Part shown: one piece after another, positions 1-6,365 of the stretch
Position numbering within the stretch: position 1 is the stretch's first letter
Layout of the letters: each line of letters starts with the position of its first letter
Source of the DNA: Saprospiraceae bacterium
GTDB lineage: Bacteria; Bacteroidota; Bacteroidia; Chitinophagales; Saprospiraceae
Direction: 5' to 3'
DNA: 6,397 nt
NCBI GenBank assembly: GCA_025455635.1
Contig: JALOMF010000248.1
Location: 1 to 6,397 of the forward strand
Notes under the pieces: model-generated
The model's database searches: none
What the model saw: the letters and a program-made list of their open reading frames with translations, nothing else
Told to the model about the DNA's origin: nothing
Position numbers and translations under genes: made by a program

Positions 1-1765
1 CGCTTGCCGTCTCTATCACGGCGGGAGCGCTGTAGCCAGTCGTCCAGCCGGGCTGCTGGGCGTTGATGCCGCCGAAAAAGAAATTGTTGGGGGCAGCATC
101 GGGATTGGAATGAAAAACGGGATTGCCGGGCGAGCCGATATTTGGCAAATAGTTGATGGTGCCCTTGAACTCGCCCACGATGAGGTCACCCAATCCGTCC
201 TTGTTCATGTCGTGAACGAACGGGGTGGAATACTGGCCCACCGAGATGCTCTGCCAGTAGGGCACGATGGGCGCAAATGCCAGCGGATTGCCCGGCCCTG
301 CTATGTTTTCACCATAAAAAAACCTGCCGTGGCGCTCGCCCACCACGAGGTCGGCATCGCCATCGCCATCCACGTCGCCAAAGGCCGGGGCATAGGCAAA
401 CGGCTGCAAATTGGGGTCAATGAACTGGCTGAAGTCCAACCAGTCGCCGTCCACCAGCTCAAAAGCGGGGTCGGTGGCCGTTCCCACGTTTTTGTAGTAA
501 TGGAGGCGGGAGTCCTTGACCAAGTTGGGCTTGAAGATGGTTTCGTTGCCCATCACAAAGTCGAGGAGGCCATCGGCGTCCACGTCCACGAAGGCCGGAT
601 TGGCGCCCGTGCCGTGGTCAATGGCCTCGCTGATTATGAAATAGTCGGTTTTGAAATCAAACACCGGGTATTGATTGTCAGCAGTATTTTTATAGAACCA
701 AGCCACGTTCTCGTCCGTGACGCCCGAAGCCAGGTTTGGCGAAGCCAGCAAGTCGTTCGCTCCGTCGTTGTCCACATCTAGGTAAAAAGCGGCAGGAAAA
801 TCAGGTATTTCAGCGGTGAAATCGTAGCTGGGGTAAACCGTGTCCTGGCTGCAGACCCAAGAATTGGTAGCCGTGCCACAGTTTTTGGCGTAGATAAAAT
901 GGGGGTAAATCAAGTCGCCAAAAACCAGTTCCTTGTCGCCATCGTTGTCGTCGTCAAAAGTGAGAAGGGTGGCACCGCCATGCACGCCGTTCCGGTCATC
1001 GAGCACGGGGTCGTCGGGCGACTGAAAATTCACGCAATCGTTCGGGTCTTCACTGAGCAACATGGACTCCGAAAAAGCAGGAATGTAGAAGTCGCCCCAG
1101 CAGTCGTCCACTAAGTCAAAAACCAAGGAATCGAGCGTAAACCCCTCTTCCACAGCCATGTTCTGGTACAAATTGACCTTGCTGCCCGTGATGCTGAAGG
1201 AAAGGATGTCCAAGTCGCCATCGCCGTCCATATCGTCCACCGCAGGGTAGTCGGTGCCGTTGATGGGCAGTTGGGTCGGTGCGCCAGCCACTTCGAGCAG
1301 CAGCACATCGAAGGCCCAAGGGAATTCCAAGCGCTCGAAACTCAGCTTGTTCAAGGCATTGTAGCTCCCCTTGAACACCTTCATGCCTGCAATCCCCTCG
1401 TCAATCGAACTTGCGAAGATGTCCATCACGCCGTCAGCGTTGTAGTCACGCAGCAGCGCAAATTGCCGGAAACTCGGGAAATAGGCCGCATAGCTGGGGT
1501 CGAATTGGTATTTCGACTCGCCAACGCCACCGACATTGATGAAGGTTAAATGCACGTCGCCATTGCGGTCGAAGGCGTAGAGGTCTTGCTTGCCATCGTT
1601 GTTGAGGTCCACCGCCGACCACTGTGGGGCGTTCATGCCGCCGATCCACGGGTTGGGCAGCAGGGCATCGTCTTTCGTAACGGGTGCGTTCAAGCGGTTG
1701 AATACCTGAGCATTGGCCATGCCAACCATGGCGAACAAGAGTGCTGCGAGCGATAACTTCTTCAT
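1..1765 (-). CDS. Secreted FG-GAP/VCBS-repeat protein, C-terminus cut by the window edge
   Basis: The frame is open from ATG at 1765 to the left edge (588 complete codons, no stop), so the C-terminus is missing. Residues 1-19 form a signal peptide: KK, a hydrophobic core, then ANA before Gln20, with no lipobox cysteine. The mature part carries eight acidic loops of the form DxDxDGxxD, at about residues 53-61, 107-115, 178-186, 271-279, 330-338, 394-402, 464-472 and 519-527. Each is followed by a hydrophobic strand, and several are followed by aromatic-rich Y-K-N-x-G segments. This is the FG-GAP/VCBS (integrin-alpha-like) beta-propeller pattern, in which the loops bind calcium. Such proteins in Bacteroidota are usually exported and often end in a type IX secretion sorting domain, but that end lies outside the window, so the export route is inference. 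Substrate or binding partner is unknown. Its own promoter candidate lies 34 bases upstream, so it is probably separate from the xisHI transcript. No enzyme domain is visible. Confidence 0.9.
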   Translation of the reverse strand, partial: MKKLSLAALLFAMVGMANAQVFNRLNAPVTKDDALLPNPWIGGMNAPQWSAVDLNNDGKQDLYAFDRNGDVHLTFINVGGVGESKYQFDPSYAAYFPSFRQFALLRDYNADGVMDIFASSIDEGIAGMKVFKGSYNALNKLSFERLEFPWAFDVLLLEVAGAPTQLPINGTDYPAVDDMDGDGDLDILSFSITGSKVNLYQNMAVEEGFTLDSLVFDLVDDCWGDFYIPAFSESMLLSEDPNDCVNFQSPDDPVLDDRNGVHGGATLLTFDDDNDGDKELVFGDLIYPHFIYAKNCGTATNSWVCSQDTVYPSYDFTAEIPDFPAAFYLDVDNDGANDLLASPNLASGVTDENVAWFYKNTADNQYPVFDFKTDYFIISEAIDHGTGANPAFVDVDADGLLDFVMGNETIFKPNLVKDSRLHYYKNVGTATDPAFELVDGDWLDFSQFIDPNLQPFAYAPAFGDVDGDGDADLVVGERHGRFFYGENIAGPGNPLAFAPIVPYWQSISVGQYSTPFVHDMNKDGLGDLIVGEFKGTINYLPNIGSPGNPVFHSNPDAAPNNFFFGGINAQQPGWTTGYSAPAVIETAS

Positions 1766-1772
1766 GTTGAAA

Positions 1773-1797
1773 GATTTGCTGGTTTAGGATTTGCTGG
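1773..1797. repeat. 10-bp tandem direct repeat in the leader of the FG-GAP gene
   Basis: GATTTGCTGG occurs at 1773-1782 and again at 1788-1797 with a 5-base spacer (period 15). Both copies lie between the candidate -7 box and the ATG at 1765, so they fall in the 5' leader of the secreted protein mRNA. They could be a regulator half-site pair or a small slippage duplication. The repeat is seen directly; any function is inference. Confidence 0.6.
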
Positions 1798-1799
1798 CG

Positions 1800-1807
1800 C
1801 AAATGTA
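1800..1807 (-). promoter_or_regulatory. Candidate Bacteroidota -7 promoter box for the FG-GAP gene
   Basis: The minus strand reads TACATTTG, an exact match to the Bacteroidota -7 consensus TAnnTTTG, 34 bases before the ATG at 1765. The -33 side is weak: the nearest TTG lies 26 bases upstream (1834-1836), longer than the usual ~19-21. There is no Shine-Dalgarno sequence before the ATG, which is normal for this phylum. Confidence 0.45.
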
Positions 1808-1833
1808 CCGCATTCCCGAAGGAAAAACTGCGG
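1808..1833 (-). other. Intergenic stem-loop with UUCG tetraloop between xisI and the FG-GAP gene
   Basis: On the minus strand CCGCA (1833-1829) pairs with TGCGG (1812-1808). Inside this, after a 4-base bulge, TTCC pairs with GGAA around a TTCG loop closed by C-G, a notably stable tetraloop in RNA. There is no T-run on either strand after the stem, so it is not a standard intrinsic terminator. It directly abuts the candidate -7 box. It could attenuate read-through from xisHI or be incidental. Confidence 0.4.
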
Positions 1834-1867
1834 CAAAACAGCAGTGTGTAGCTTGGGGTACAAAAGC

Positions 1868-2206
1868 TTAGGCAACTGCGAACCCCTCCATCCGCTCCCG
1901 AACATGCGGCGCTCGAAACCCAATCACGATGTCTTGCTTCGCAATGCCTTTGTCCACCAAAAGCTCGGCGATGTTGAGGTCGGTGCCATCGTGTTGAATC
2001 CAGACCTTGCCAGTAGGCATTACGTCCAAATGGACAAAAGGCAAATAAACCCGCTTGTTGCCGTGCCACCCAATATCGAACAACACGAAATGCCCGCCCT
2101 CCGTATCCAAAATGATTTGGGTTTCCGTGAACTCATCGGAAGGCACCATGTCTCCGATTTTTTTTACCAAGTCGCTGACAATCCGTATTTTAGTTAATCT
2201 ATCCAT
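1868..2206 (-). CDS. xisI: XisI family protein
   Basis: This 112-residue protein has the full length of the XisI family (fdxN element excision controlling factor, first described in Anabaena). Family features recalled and visible are an opening MDRLTKxR with a helical N-terminus, then QIILDTEGGHFVLFDIGWHG, V-x-L-x-F-V-H-L-D-V, a G-K-V-W-I-Q segment at 67-72, an acidic helix with IAELLVDKGI, then D-I-V-I-G-F-R-A-P and a terminal F-A-V-A. It is nearly always encoded next to xisH, as here. Its ATG overlaps the end of the xisH fusion by 13 bases, so translation is probably coupled. In Anabaena XisI acts with XisH and the recombinase XisF in excising the fdxN element; no recombinase is present here, so its role in this organism is open. 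Most XisHI pairs in other genomes are likewise not tied to a known element. Confidence 0.93.
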   Translation of the reverse strand: MDRLTKIRIVSDLVKKIGDMVPSDEFTETQIILDTEGGHFVLFDIGWHGNKRVYLPFVHLDVMPTGKVWIQHDGTDLNIAELLVDKGIAKQDIVIGFRAPHVRERMEGFAVA

Positions 2207-3015
2207 TTGATGATGGTGTTGTTTTTTTCGTTAAAAACAAGCATTTTCAGTTTGTACAATTCTGCGATTTCCAAGAAATACGAATCTTCAAAGAAATTAT
2301 CATAAAACTCCTCTGGCACTGCCAAGTATAGTGTCCTTTCTGGCTCTTTTTTGGTCAACGCAGGCAAATAGACCAAGAACTGCCCCAGTGCATCCTCGAA
2401 CTGGTAAAGGTCGGAAGACCCTAAAAAGCTTTTGATTTCAACTGCGATTTTTGCTACCCCTTTTTCAGCAGCAAGTATTTCCGCCCCTAAATCAATGAAC
2501 CCCTTCCTTCTTCCAAGCATGATTTTGTAGGGGTCGTGGGTAATGGTCCAGCCATCATTTTCGAGTGCTTCTCGCACTTCTTGGTGGTTTCTGTCTTTAG
2601 CCATGATGGGTTTTCTGCAAAAATATTCAATTCTGCGCTTCAGTTCAACCATTCTCTCCTGATTGTTTTCAGGAGAGAGTTGAAGCGAGCTAGCTCCAAT
2701 ATCATCCAGATACTCCTTTAAATAGCTGAATAAAATCCGTTTTGCCGCTGCCTCATCAGCTTGGGCCAAATCTTCTAAAATTCTATTAGACCAATGCCAG
2801 TTGTCAAACTCCCTGTTCTGTTTCAATCGAAGCCATTCTTGAAAATCAAGGGCAAAAAGGCTGTTTACATTATCCTTAAGCTTTTGGCCACTACTGAAGC
2901 CAATCAGAAATCCACATACTTCGTCATAAGTGCCTTTCCTGAAAAACATTAGAGGTACCCGTTCTAACATTTCTATTAACTCCAAAAGGCTAAAGGTCTC
3001 ATCGTTTTTTTCCAT
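2194..3015 (-). CDS. xisH: XisH with an extra N-terminal domain (in-frame fusion)
   Basis: The frame encodes 273 residues. Residues 138-273, starting at Met138 (ATG at 2604), are a complete XisH: MAKD start, H144, GWTITHDP at 155-162, FIDLGAE at 173-179, AVEIKSF at 191-197, ALGQFLVY, LYLAVP and a closing IIKWID. Asp175, Glu193 and Lys195 form the D...ExK pattern of a PD-(D/E)XK nuclease-like fold, so the core looks active. XisH proteins are normally about 138 residues, so residues 1-137 are extra. That part is mostly helical, with LLELIEMLERVPLMFF at 10-25, DFQEW at 57-61 and an Ala/Glu-rich helix at 80-105. It recalls bacterial proteins of unknown function that begin with an ELI-x-RPxMYLG-like segment and contain an F-x-EW motif, but I cannot name the family. 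The start at 3015 lies 15 bases after the oxidoreductase stop and has no recognisable Shine-Dalgarno. Base composition is AT-richer than both neighbours (17/60 G+C at 2221-2280 against 38/60 at 3241-3300), suggesting acquisition. A standalone XisH from ATG 2604 is also possible. Confidence 0.88.
   Translation of the reverse strand: MEKNDETFSLLELIEMLERVPLMFFRKGTYDEVCGFLIGFSSGQKLKDNVNSLFALDFQEWLRLKQNREFDNWHWSNRILEDLAQADEAAAKRILFSYLKEYLDDIGASSLQLSPENNQERMVELKRRIEYFCRKPIMAKDRNHQEVREALENDGWTITHDPYKIMLGRRKGFIDLGAEILAAEKGVAKIAVEIKSFLGSSDLYQFEDALGQFLVYLPALTKKEPERTLYLAVPEEFYDNFFEDSYFLEIAELYKLKMLVFNEKNNTIIKWID
2618..2648 (-). promoter_or_regulatory. Candidate internal promoter before the canonical XisH start
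   Basis: Within the fused reading frame the minus strand has TTG (2648-2646), 20 bases, then TATTTTTG (2625-2618), matching the Bacteroidota TTG-N19-21-TAnnTTTG pattern in both boxes and spacing. The ATG of the standard-length XisH (2604) is 13 bases after the -7 box, so the leader would be very short. It may be chance in AT-rich sequence. Confidence 0.4.
2651..2680. repeat. Strong hairpin at the domain boundary of the XisH fusion
   Basis: TCTCTCCTGA at 2653-2662 pairs perfectly with TCAGGAGAGA at 2669-2678 around a 6-base loop. One T-G wobble and one A-T pair extend the stem to 2651 and 2680. It falls in codons for the linker between the N-terminal domain and XisH, just upstream of the candidate internal promoter. 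The right arm puts AGGAG shortly before Met122 on the minus strand. No T-run follows, so it is not a clear terminator. Confidence 0.55.
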
Positions 3016-3030
3016 AACGAAATCGAACTG

Positions 3031-6000
3031 TCAAATTAAAGCATCAAAAAGCACCTCCACCGGGTGCAGCGCCTTCCGCCCCACCCCATCCAAAATCTGG
3101 TGGCGGCAGCTTGTGCCCGGCGCAGCCAGTAAAACGGACGGCCCGTCCGTTCTACGAATGGCCGGAAACAGCACCAACTCCCCCACCTTCATGCTCACTT
3201 CGTAATGCTCTTTTTCGTAGCCGAACGACCCCGCCATGCCACAGCAGCCCGACGGGATGACCTCCACATCGTAGTTGTCCGGCAGGGCACAGACCCACAC
3301 CGAATCCTCCACGCTCGACAGCGCCTTCTGGTGGCAATGGCCGTGCAGCAGCACTTTCCTCGGCTCCTTCGTGAAAAGGTCGGGGTCAATCTGGCCCGCC
3401 TGTATCTCCCTCGACAGGAACTCGTCAATCAGCAACGCATTGGTTCCCAGTGCTTTAGCTTGCGCAACGTCCGCCTTGTCCACCAGCCGGGGGTACTCGT
3501 CCCGAAAGCTGAGGATGGCCGATGGCTCCAGGCCCACGAGCGGCGTTTTTTCATTTATCAGCTTCGCAAACAGGCGGACGTTCTCCTTCGCCAGCGCCTG
3601 CGCCTCCGGCAAAAGCCCCTTGGACAACTGCGCCCGACCGCTCTGCGGATGCACGGGCATCTCCACCTCGTAGCCAAGCCGGGCGAGCAGTTTCAGCGCT
3701 TTCACCCCAATTTCAGCGTCGTAAAAATCGGTGAACTCGTCGCAGAAGAAAAAGACCTTGCCCTTGGTCGGCCCCGTGACTTTCAGCTCGGCATGGTGCT
3801 GGTTGTACCAGCTCCGCAAAGTGGTGGTCGCCAGTGGCGGCAGGCTTCGTTGCGGCGCAACCCCGACGATGCGCTTCGCCAAACTGCCTGTAAATGAGTT
3901 CTTTATGAAGAAATTGGCCAACCGGGGCGCCTTCGACAGCACAGCGTTCATGCGCCCGATATGCCCGAAGAACTTCGCCCTCGCCGGCACCCCGTGCTTT
4001 TGGTAATACTGGTGCGTGAACTCCGCCTTCATCGTCGTCATGTCCACGTTGCTGGGGCACTCGGAGGTGCAACCCTTGCAGCTCAAGCAGAGGTCCAGCA
4101 CCCGTAACACGGACTGCCAGTCCGGGCTTTCCTGCTTCCCCGCTAGTAGGGTCTGCGAGGGGGGAAGCCCCGGAAGCACGGACGGGCCGTCCGTGTTACT
4201 TAGGAACTCCCTAAGCGCATTCGCCCGTGCCCTCGTCGAATCCTTTTCATCACGGGTGGCCCGGTAGCTGGGGCACATCGTCCCGCCCGCAAAATCGAGG
4301 CGGCGGCAGTCGCCGGAGCCGTTGCATTTCTCGGCCATGTGCAGGAAGCCGCCAGCGTCCGAGAAGTCCATGACCGTTTGAATTTCAGGCGTTTTTGCAC
4401 CGATTTCATAACGCAAATTGGCGTCCATCGGCGGGGCATCGGTGATTTTGCCGGGGTTGAAAATGCCATGCGGGTCCCAAGTCTTTTTGATGCTCCGCAA
4501 CAACTGGTAATTGGCCTCGCCGAGCATCATCGGGATGAACTCGCCCCGCACCCGGCCATCGCCGTGCTCGCCGCTGAGGCTGCCGTTGTATTGTTTCACC
4601 AATCGTGCGCTGGCCTCGGCTATCTGCCGGAACTGCCGCACGTCGTCCGCATTTTTCAGGTTCAAAACGGGCTTCACGTGCAGCTCGCCCGCCCCGGCGT
4701 GGGCGTAGTAAACGGCGTTTTGTCCGAAGCCCTGCATCAGCGCATCGAACTCCCGGATGTAAGCGGGCAGGTCTTCGAGCGCCACGGCGGTGTCCTCCAC
4801 GAAGGAGTAGGGCTTGGCATCGCCCGGCACATTCGACATAACGCCGAGGCCCGCATTGCGAAGCGCCCAAACCTGCCCCGCCCGGTTGGCCCGCACGATG
4901 GGAAAGGCGTAGCCCATGCCCGCCGCTTGGAGGGATTCGATGAGGTTTTGCGCAGCAAGAAGCGCCTCGTCCTGTGTGCCACGGCGGAATTCCACCATCA
5001 AAACGGCCGCTGGGTCGCCCTGCACGAAGAAGCGGTTTTTCGATTGCTCGATATTGTCCTTGGTGCAGTCGAGCGTGATTTTGTCCACCAGCTCGCACTG
5101 GTCGGGGCGGTGCTGCATGGCCAGCAGGGTGGCCTCCATGCACTCGTTTAGCGAAGCGAAATGAGCACAAAGCACGGCGGGCACAGGCGGCGGCAGGGGC
5201 ACCACGTTCAGCTTCACCGAAGTGGTAAATGCCAGCGTGCCCTCGCTGCCCGTGAGCAGTTTGCAGAGGTTGAAATCGGGGCCGTCGGGGCTGAACGGGC
5301 GGTGGTCGAGCAGCACGTCCACGGCATAGCCCGTGTTGCGGCGGTGGATGGTGGACTTGGGGTATTCTTGGCGGATATTATCTTGATTATCAGGGTTTTG
5401 CAGCTCTTCGTACACCTGCCGATAGACCTTCCCTTCCAGCGTTTCCTCAGCTGTTTTTGCTAAAAAATCGGCTTCGCCAATGCTTCCGAAAACCACCTCC
5501 GAGCCATCGCTCAAAATGGCCTCGATTTCCAGCACGTGGTCACGGGTAGTGCCATGCACGATGCTCGTTGAGCCACAGGAATTGTTGCCGACCATGCCGC
5601 CAATCATCGCCCGGTTGGAGGTAGCGGTGACGGGGCCGAAGAACAGGCCGTGTTTTGCCAAAAACAGGTTCAACTCGTCCCGGATGACGCCCGGCTGCAC
5701 CCGCACCCAGCGTTCTTCCACATTGATTTCGAGGATTTTGTTCCAATGCTTGGACACATCCACCACGATGCCCGTGCCGACGCACTGCCCACCAAGCGAA
5801 GTGCCCGCTGTGCGGGGGATGAGGCTGGTTTGGTTGTCCGTTGCGAAGCGGATGAGTTTTTTCACATCGGCCACCGTGCGGGGATAGGCCACGGCGAGCG
5901 GCGTTTCTTTGTAAACAGAGGCCTCGCGGATTAGCTTCACGACCTCCTCGGCGGCCCAGATGTCATAGGGACTGGGTTGCACGGGGACGATCACCACGTC

Positions 6001-6297
6001 GGCGGCCATGATCACGGAGCGCGCCAGTTCGGTGACGCGCGGCGGACCATCGATCACCACGTGGGCATAGTCCTTGGCCAACCCGCCGACGTCCCGATGC
6101 AAGGTCGGACGTGGCAACCCGACAACCGTGAAGAGTGGTGAGGATTGCCGTGCGGCTGCCCAGTCGAGTGCCGACCCCTGCGGGTCTGCGTCGATCAGCA
6201 GTACGCGCTCACCATGCCGCGCCAGTTCCGCTGCCATGTTGACCGCAAGCGTGGTCTTGCCGACGCCGCCCTTCTGGTTGAGAAATGCGCAAACCAT
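3031..6297 (-). CDS. FAD-linked oxidase with Fe-S and CCG domains (D-lactate dehydrogenase-like), N-terminus replaced by a ParA fragment
   Basis: From ATG at 6297 the frame gives 1088 residues; a further ATG at 6357 would add 20 residues without family support. Residues 1 to ~131 are ParA (see its own entry). From ~132 on it is a GlcD/Dld-type flavoenzyme. It has a PCMH-type FAD domain with PRTAGTSLGGQ at 161-171 and GGMVGNNSCGSTS at 233-245. It then has an FAD-oxidase C-terminal domain with SGEHGDGR at 575-582 and NPGK at 614-617, and a ferredoxin-like region with Cys658, 664, 675 (MCPSY) and Cys737, 740, 743, 747 (CxxCxxCxxxCP). Two CCG units follow, with Cys852, then HGHCHQKAL near 988, GCCG at 1017-1020 and GTSCRHQ near 1064. 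The family oxidises D-lactate or another D-2-hydroxy acid and passes electrons through the Fe-S clusters to quinone at the membrane; the exact substrate is not certain. The first ~35 family residues are missing. Two palindromic repeats are translated within it, at residues ~701-731 and 1050-1056. The stop is 15 bases before the xisH fusion, suggesting co-transcription. Confidence 0.85.
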   Translation of the reverse strand: MVCAFLNQKGGVGKTTLAVNMAAELARHGERVLLIDADPQGSALDWAAARQSSPLFTVVGLPRPTLHRDVGGLAKDYAHVVIDGPPRVTELARSVIMAADVVIVPVQPSPYDIWAAEEVVKLIREASVYKETPLAVAYPRTVADVKKLIRFATDNQTSLIPRTAGTSLGGQCVGTGIVVDVSKHWNKILEINVEERWVRVQPGVIRDELNLFLAKHGLFFGPVTATSNRAMIGGMVGNNSCGSTSIVHGTTRDHVLEIEAILSDGSEVVFGSIGEADFLAKTAEETLEGKVYRQVYEELQNPDNQDNIRQEYPKSTIHRRNTGYAVDVLLDHRPFSPDGPDFNLCKLLTGSEGTLAFTTSVKLNVVPLPPPVPAVLCAHFASLNECMEATLLAMQHRPDQCELVDKITLDCTKDNIEQSKNRFFVQGDPAAVLMVEFRRGTQDEALLAAQNLIESLQAAGMGYAFPIVRANRAGQVWALRNAGLGVMSNVPGDAKPYSFVEDTAVALEDLPAYIREFDALMQGFGQNAVYYAHAGAGELHVKPVLNLKNADDVRQFRQIAEASARLVKQYNGSLSGEHGDGRVRGEFIPMMLGEANYQLLRSIKKTWDPHGIFNPGKITDAPPMDANLRYEIGAKTPEIQTVMDFSDAGGFLHMAEKCNGSGDCRRLDFAGGTMCPSYRATRDEKDSTRARANALREFLSNTDGPSVLPGLPPSQTLLAGKQESPDWQSVLRVLDLCLSCKGCTSECPSNVDMTTMKAEFTHQYYQKHGVPARAKFFGHIGRMNAVLSKAPRLANFFIKNSFTGSLAKRIVGVAPQRSLPPLATTTLRSWYNQHHAELKVTGPTKGKVFFFCDEFTDFYDAEIGVKALKLLARLGYEVEMPVHPQSGRAQLSKGLLPEAQALAKENVRLFAKLINEKTPLVGLEPSAILSFRDEYPRLVDKADVAQAKALGTNALLIDEFLSREIQAGQIDPDLFTKEPRKVLLHGHCHQKALSSVEDSVWVCALPDNYDVEVIPSGCCGMAGSFGYEKEHYEVSMKVGELVLFPAIRRTDGPSVLLAAPGTSCRHQILDGVGRKALHPVEVLFDALI
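3129..3155. repeat. Single palindromic repeat unit inside the oxidoreductase gene
   Basis: The 27-bp palindrome is centred on 3142 with 12 of 13 base pairs matching; its core is AACGGACGG-C-CCGTCCGTT and it starts with GTAA. The core matches the units at 4104-4199. It is translated on the minus strand as TDGPSV, near the C-terminus of the oxidoreductase between the last CCG motif and the conserved AAPGTSC segment. Confidence 0.75.
4104..4199. repeat. 96-bp REP/BIME-like inverted pair of palindromic units, translated in frame
   Basis: Two repeat units face each other. The left arm 4104-4141 and the right arm 4161-4199 are inverted copies (by hand, 32 of 38 aligned positions match, with one gap), separated by a 19-base loop. 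The outer 11 bases GTAACACGGAC are perfect. Each arm also contains its own palindrome: CGGACTG-C-CAGTCCG at 4110-4124 and CACGGACGG-G-CCGTCCGTG at 4177-4195, each preceded by GTAA on its own strand. The length is 32 codons, and it encodes about residues 701-731 of the oxidoreductase, between REFLS and the VLDLCLSCKGC iron-sulphur motif. From memory, homologues have about 16 residues there rather than about 32. No target-site duplication is evident, as expected for REP elements moved by Y1 (RAYT) transposases, but no such gene is in view. Confidence 0.8.
5905..6297 (-). pseudogene. parA: ParA-type partition ATPase, 3'-truncated by in-frame fusion to the oxidoreductase
   Basis: From the ATG at 6297 the first ~131 residues match a short ParA/MinD-superfamily partition ATPase. 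The deviant Walker A KGGVGKTT is at 9-16 with both lysines present. LIDADPQGSALDW is at 34-46, the Walker B-like VVIDGPPR at 80-87, and VPVQPSPYD at 104-112. The Met at 6297 is the natural start because MVCAFLNQKGGVGKTT is the usual family opening; an AGGA lies 12 bases upstream. The family normally runs on for about 80 more residues (an INR-type segment and C-terminal helices), and these are absent. Instead, after IREASVYKE the frame becomes flavoenzyme. This subfamily is typical of proteobacterial plasmids and integrative elements, unlike the rest of the window. ParB or other plasmid genes are not visible. It is called a fragment because its C-terminal half is missing; whether the join exists in a cell is uncertain. 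Confidence 0.8.
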
Positions 6298-6365
6298 GTT
6301 TTGCACTTTTCCTGTTCTGATGATTTGAAGATTCACAGAAAAGAGGAATTCATGCAATGCCCGGA

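Noticed and set aside
110..781. Long plus-strand open frame opposite the FG-GAP gene
   Set aside because: It is codon-aligned antisense to the repeat-rich minus-strand gene. The repeated GAC/GAT-rich loops read as V/I/A-rich filler and no domain is visible.
1808..1833. Intrinsic terminator after xisI
   Set aside because: The stem is real, but no T-run follows it on either strand.
1446..2069. 207-residue minus-strand open frame
   Set aside because: It crosses xisI, the intergenic control region and the FG-GAP start in a different frame. The sequence is Arg/Cys-rich with no family features, while both overlapped genes are clear.
1844..2197. Plus-strand 117-residue open frame opposite xisI
   Set aside because: XisI on the minus strand has full length and family motifs, so the antisense frame is incidental.
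1868..3015. A programmed DNA excision element of the fdxN type
   Set aside because: XisH and XisI are present, but no XisF-like recombinase, no interrupted gene and no paired recombination sites are visible, so the family name alone does not support an element here.
3016..3045. Promoter for the xisH fusion in the short gap
   Set aside because: The best -7 match, TTAATTTG, has one mismatch to TAnnTTTG and no TTG lies at the right distance upstream.
3205..3897. Plus-strand open frame of 230 residues opposite the oxidoreductase (likewise 4339-5151)
   Set aside because: High-G+C antisense shadows of a conserved flavoenzyme; no start signals or domain motifs.
3129..4199. CRISPR-like array from the repeated palindrome
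   Set aside because: There are only three units, unevenly spaced, within a conserved protein-coding gene and without spacer structure.
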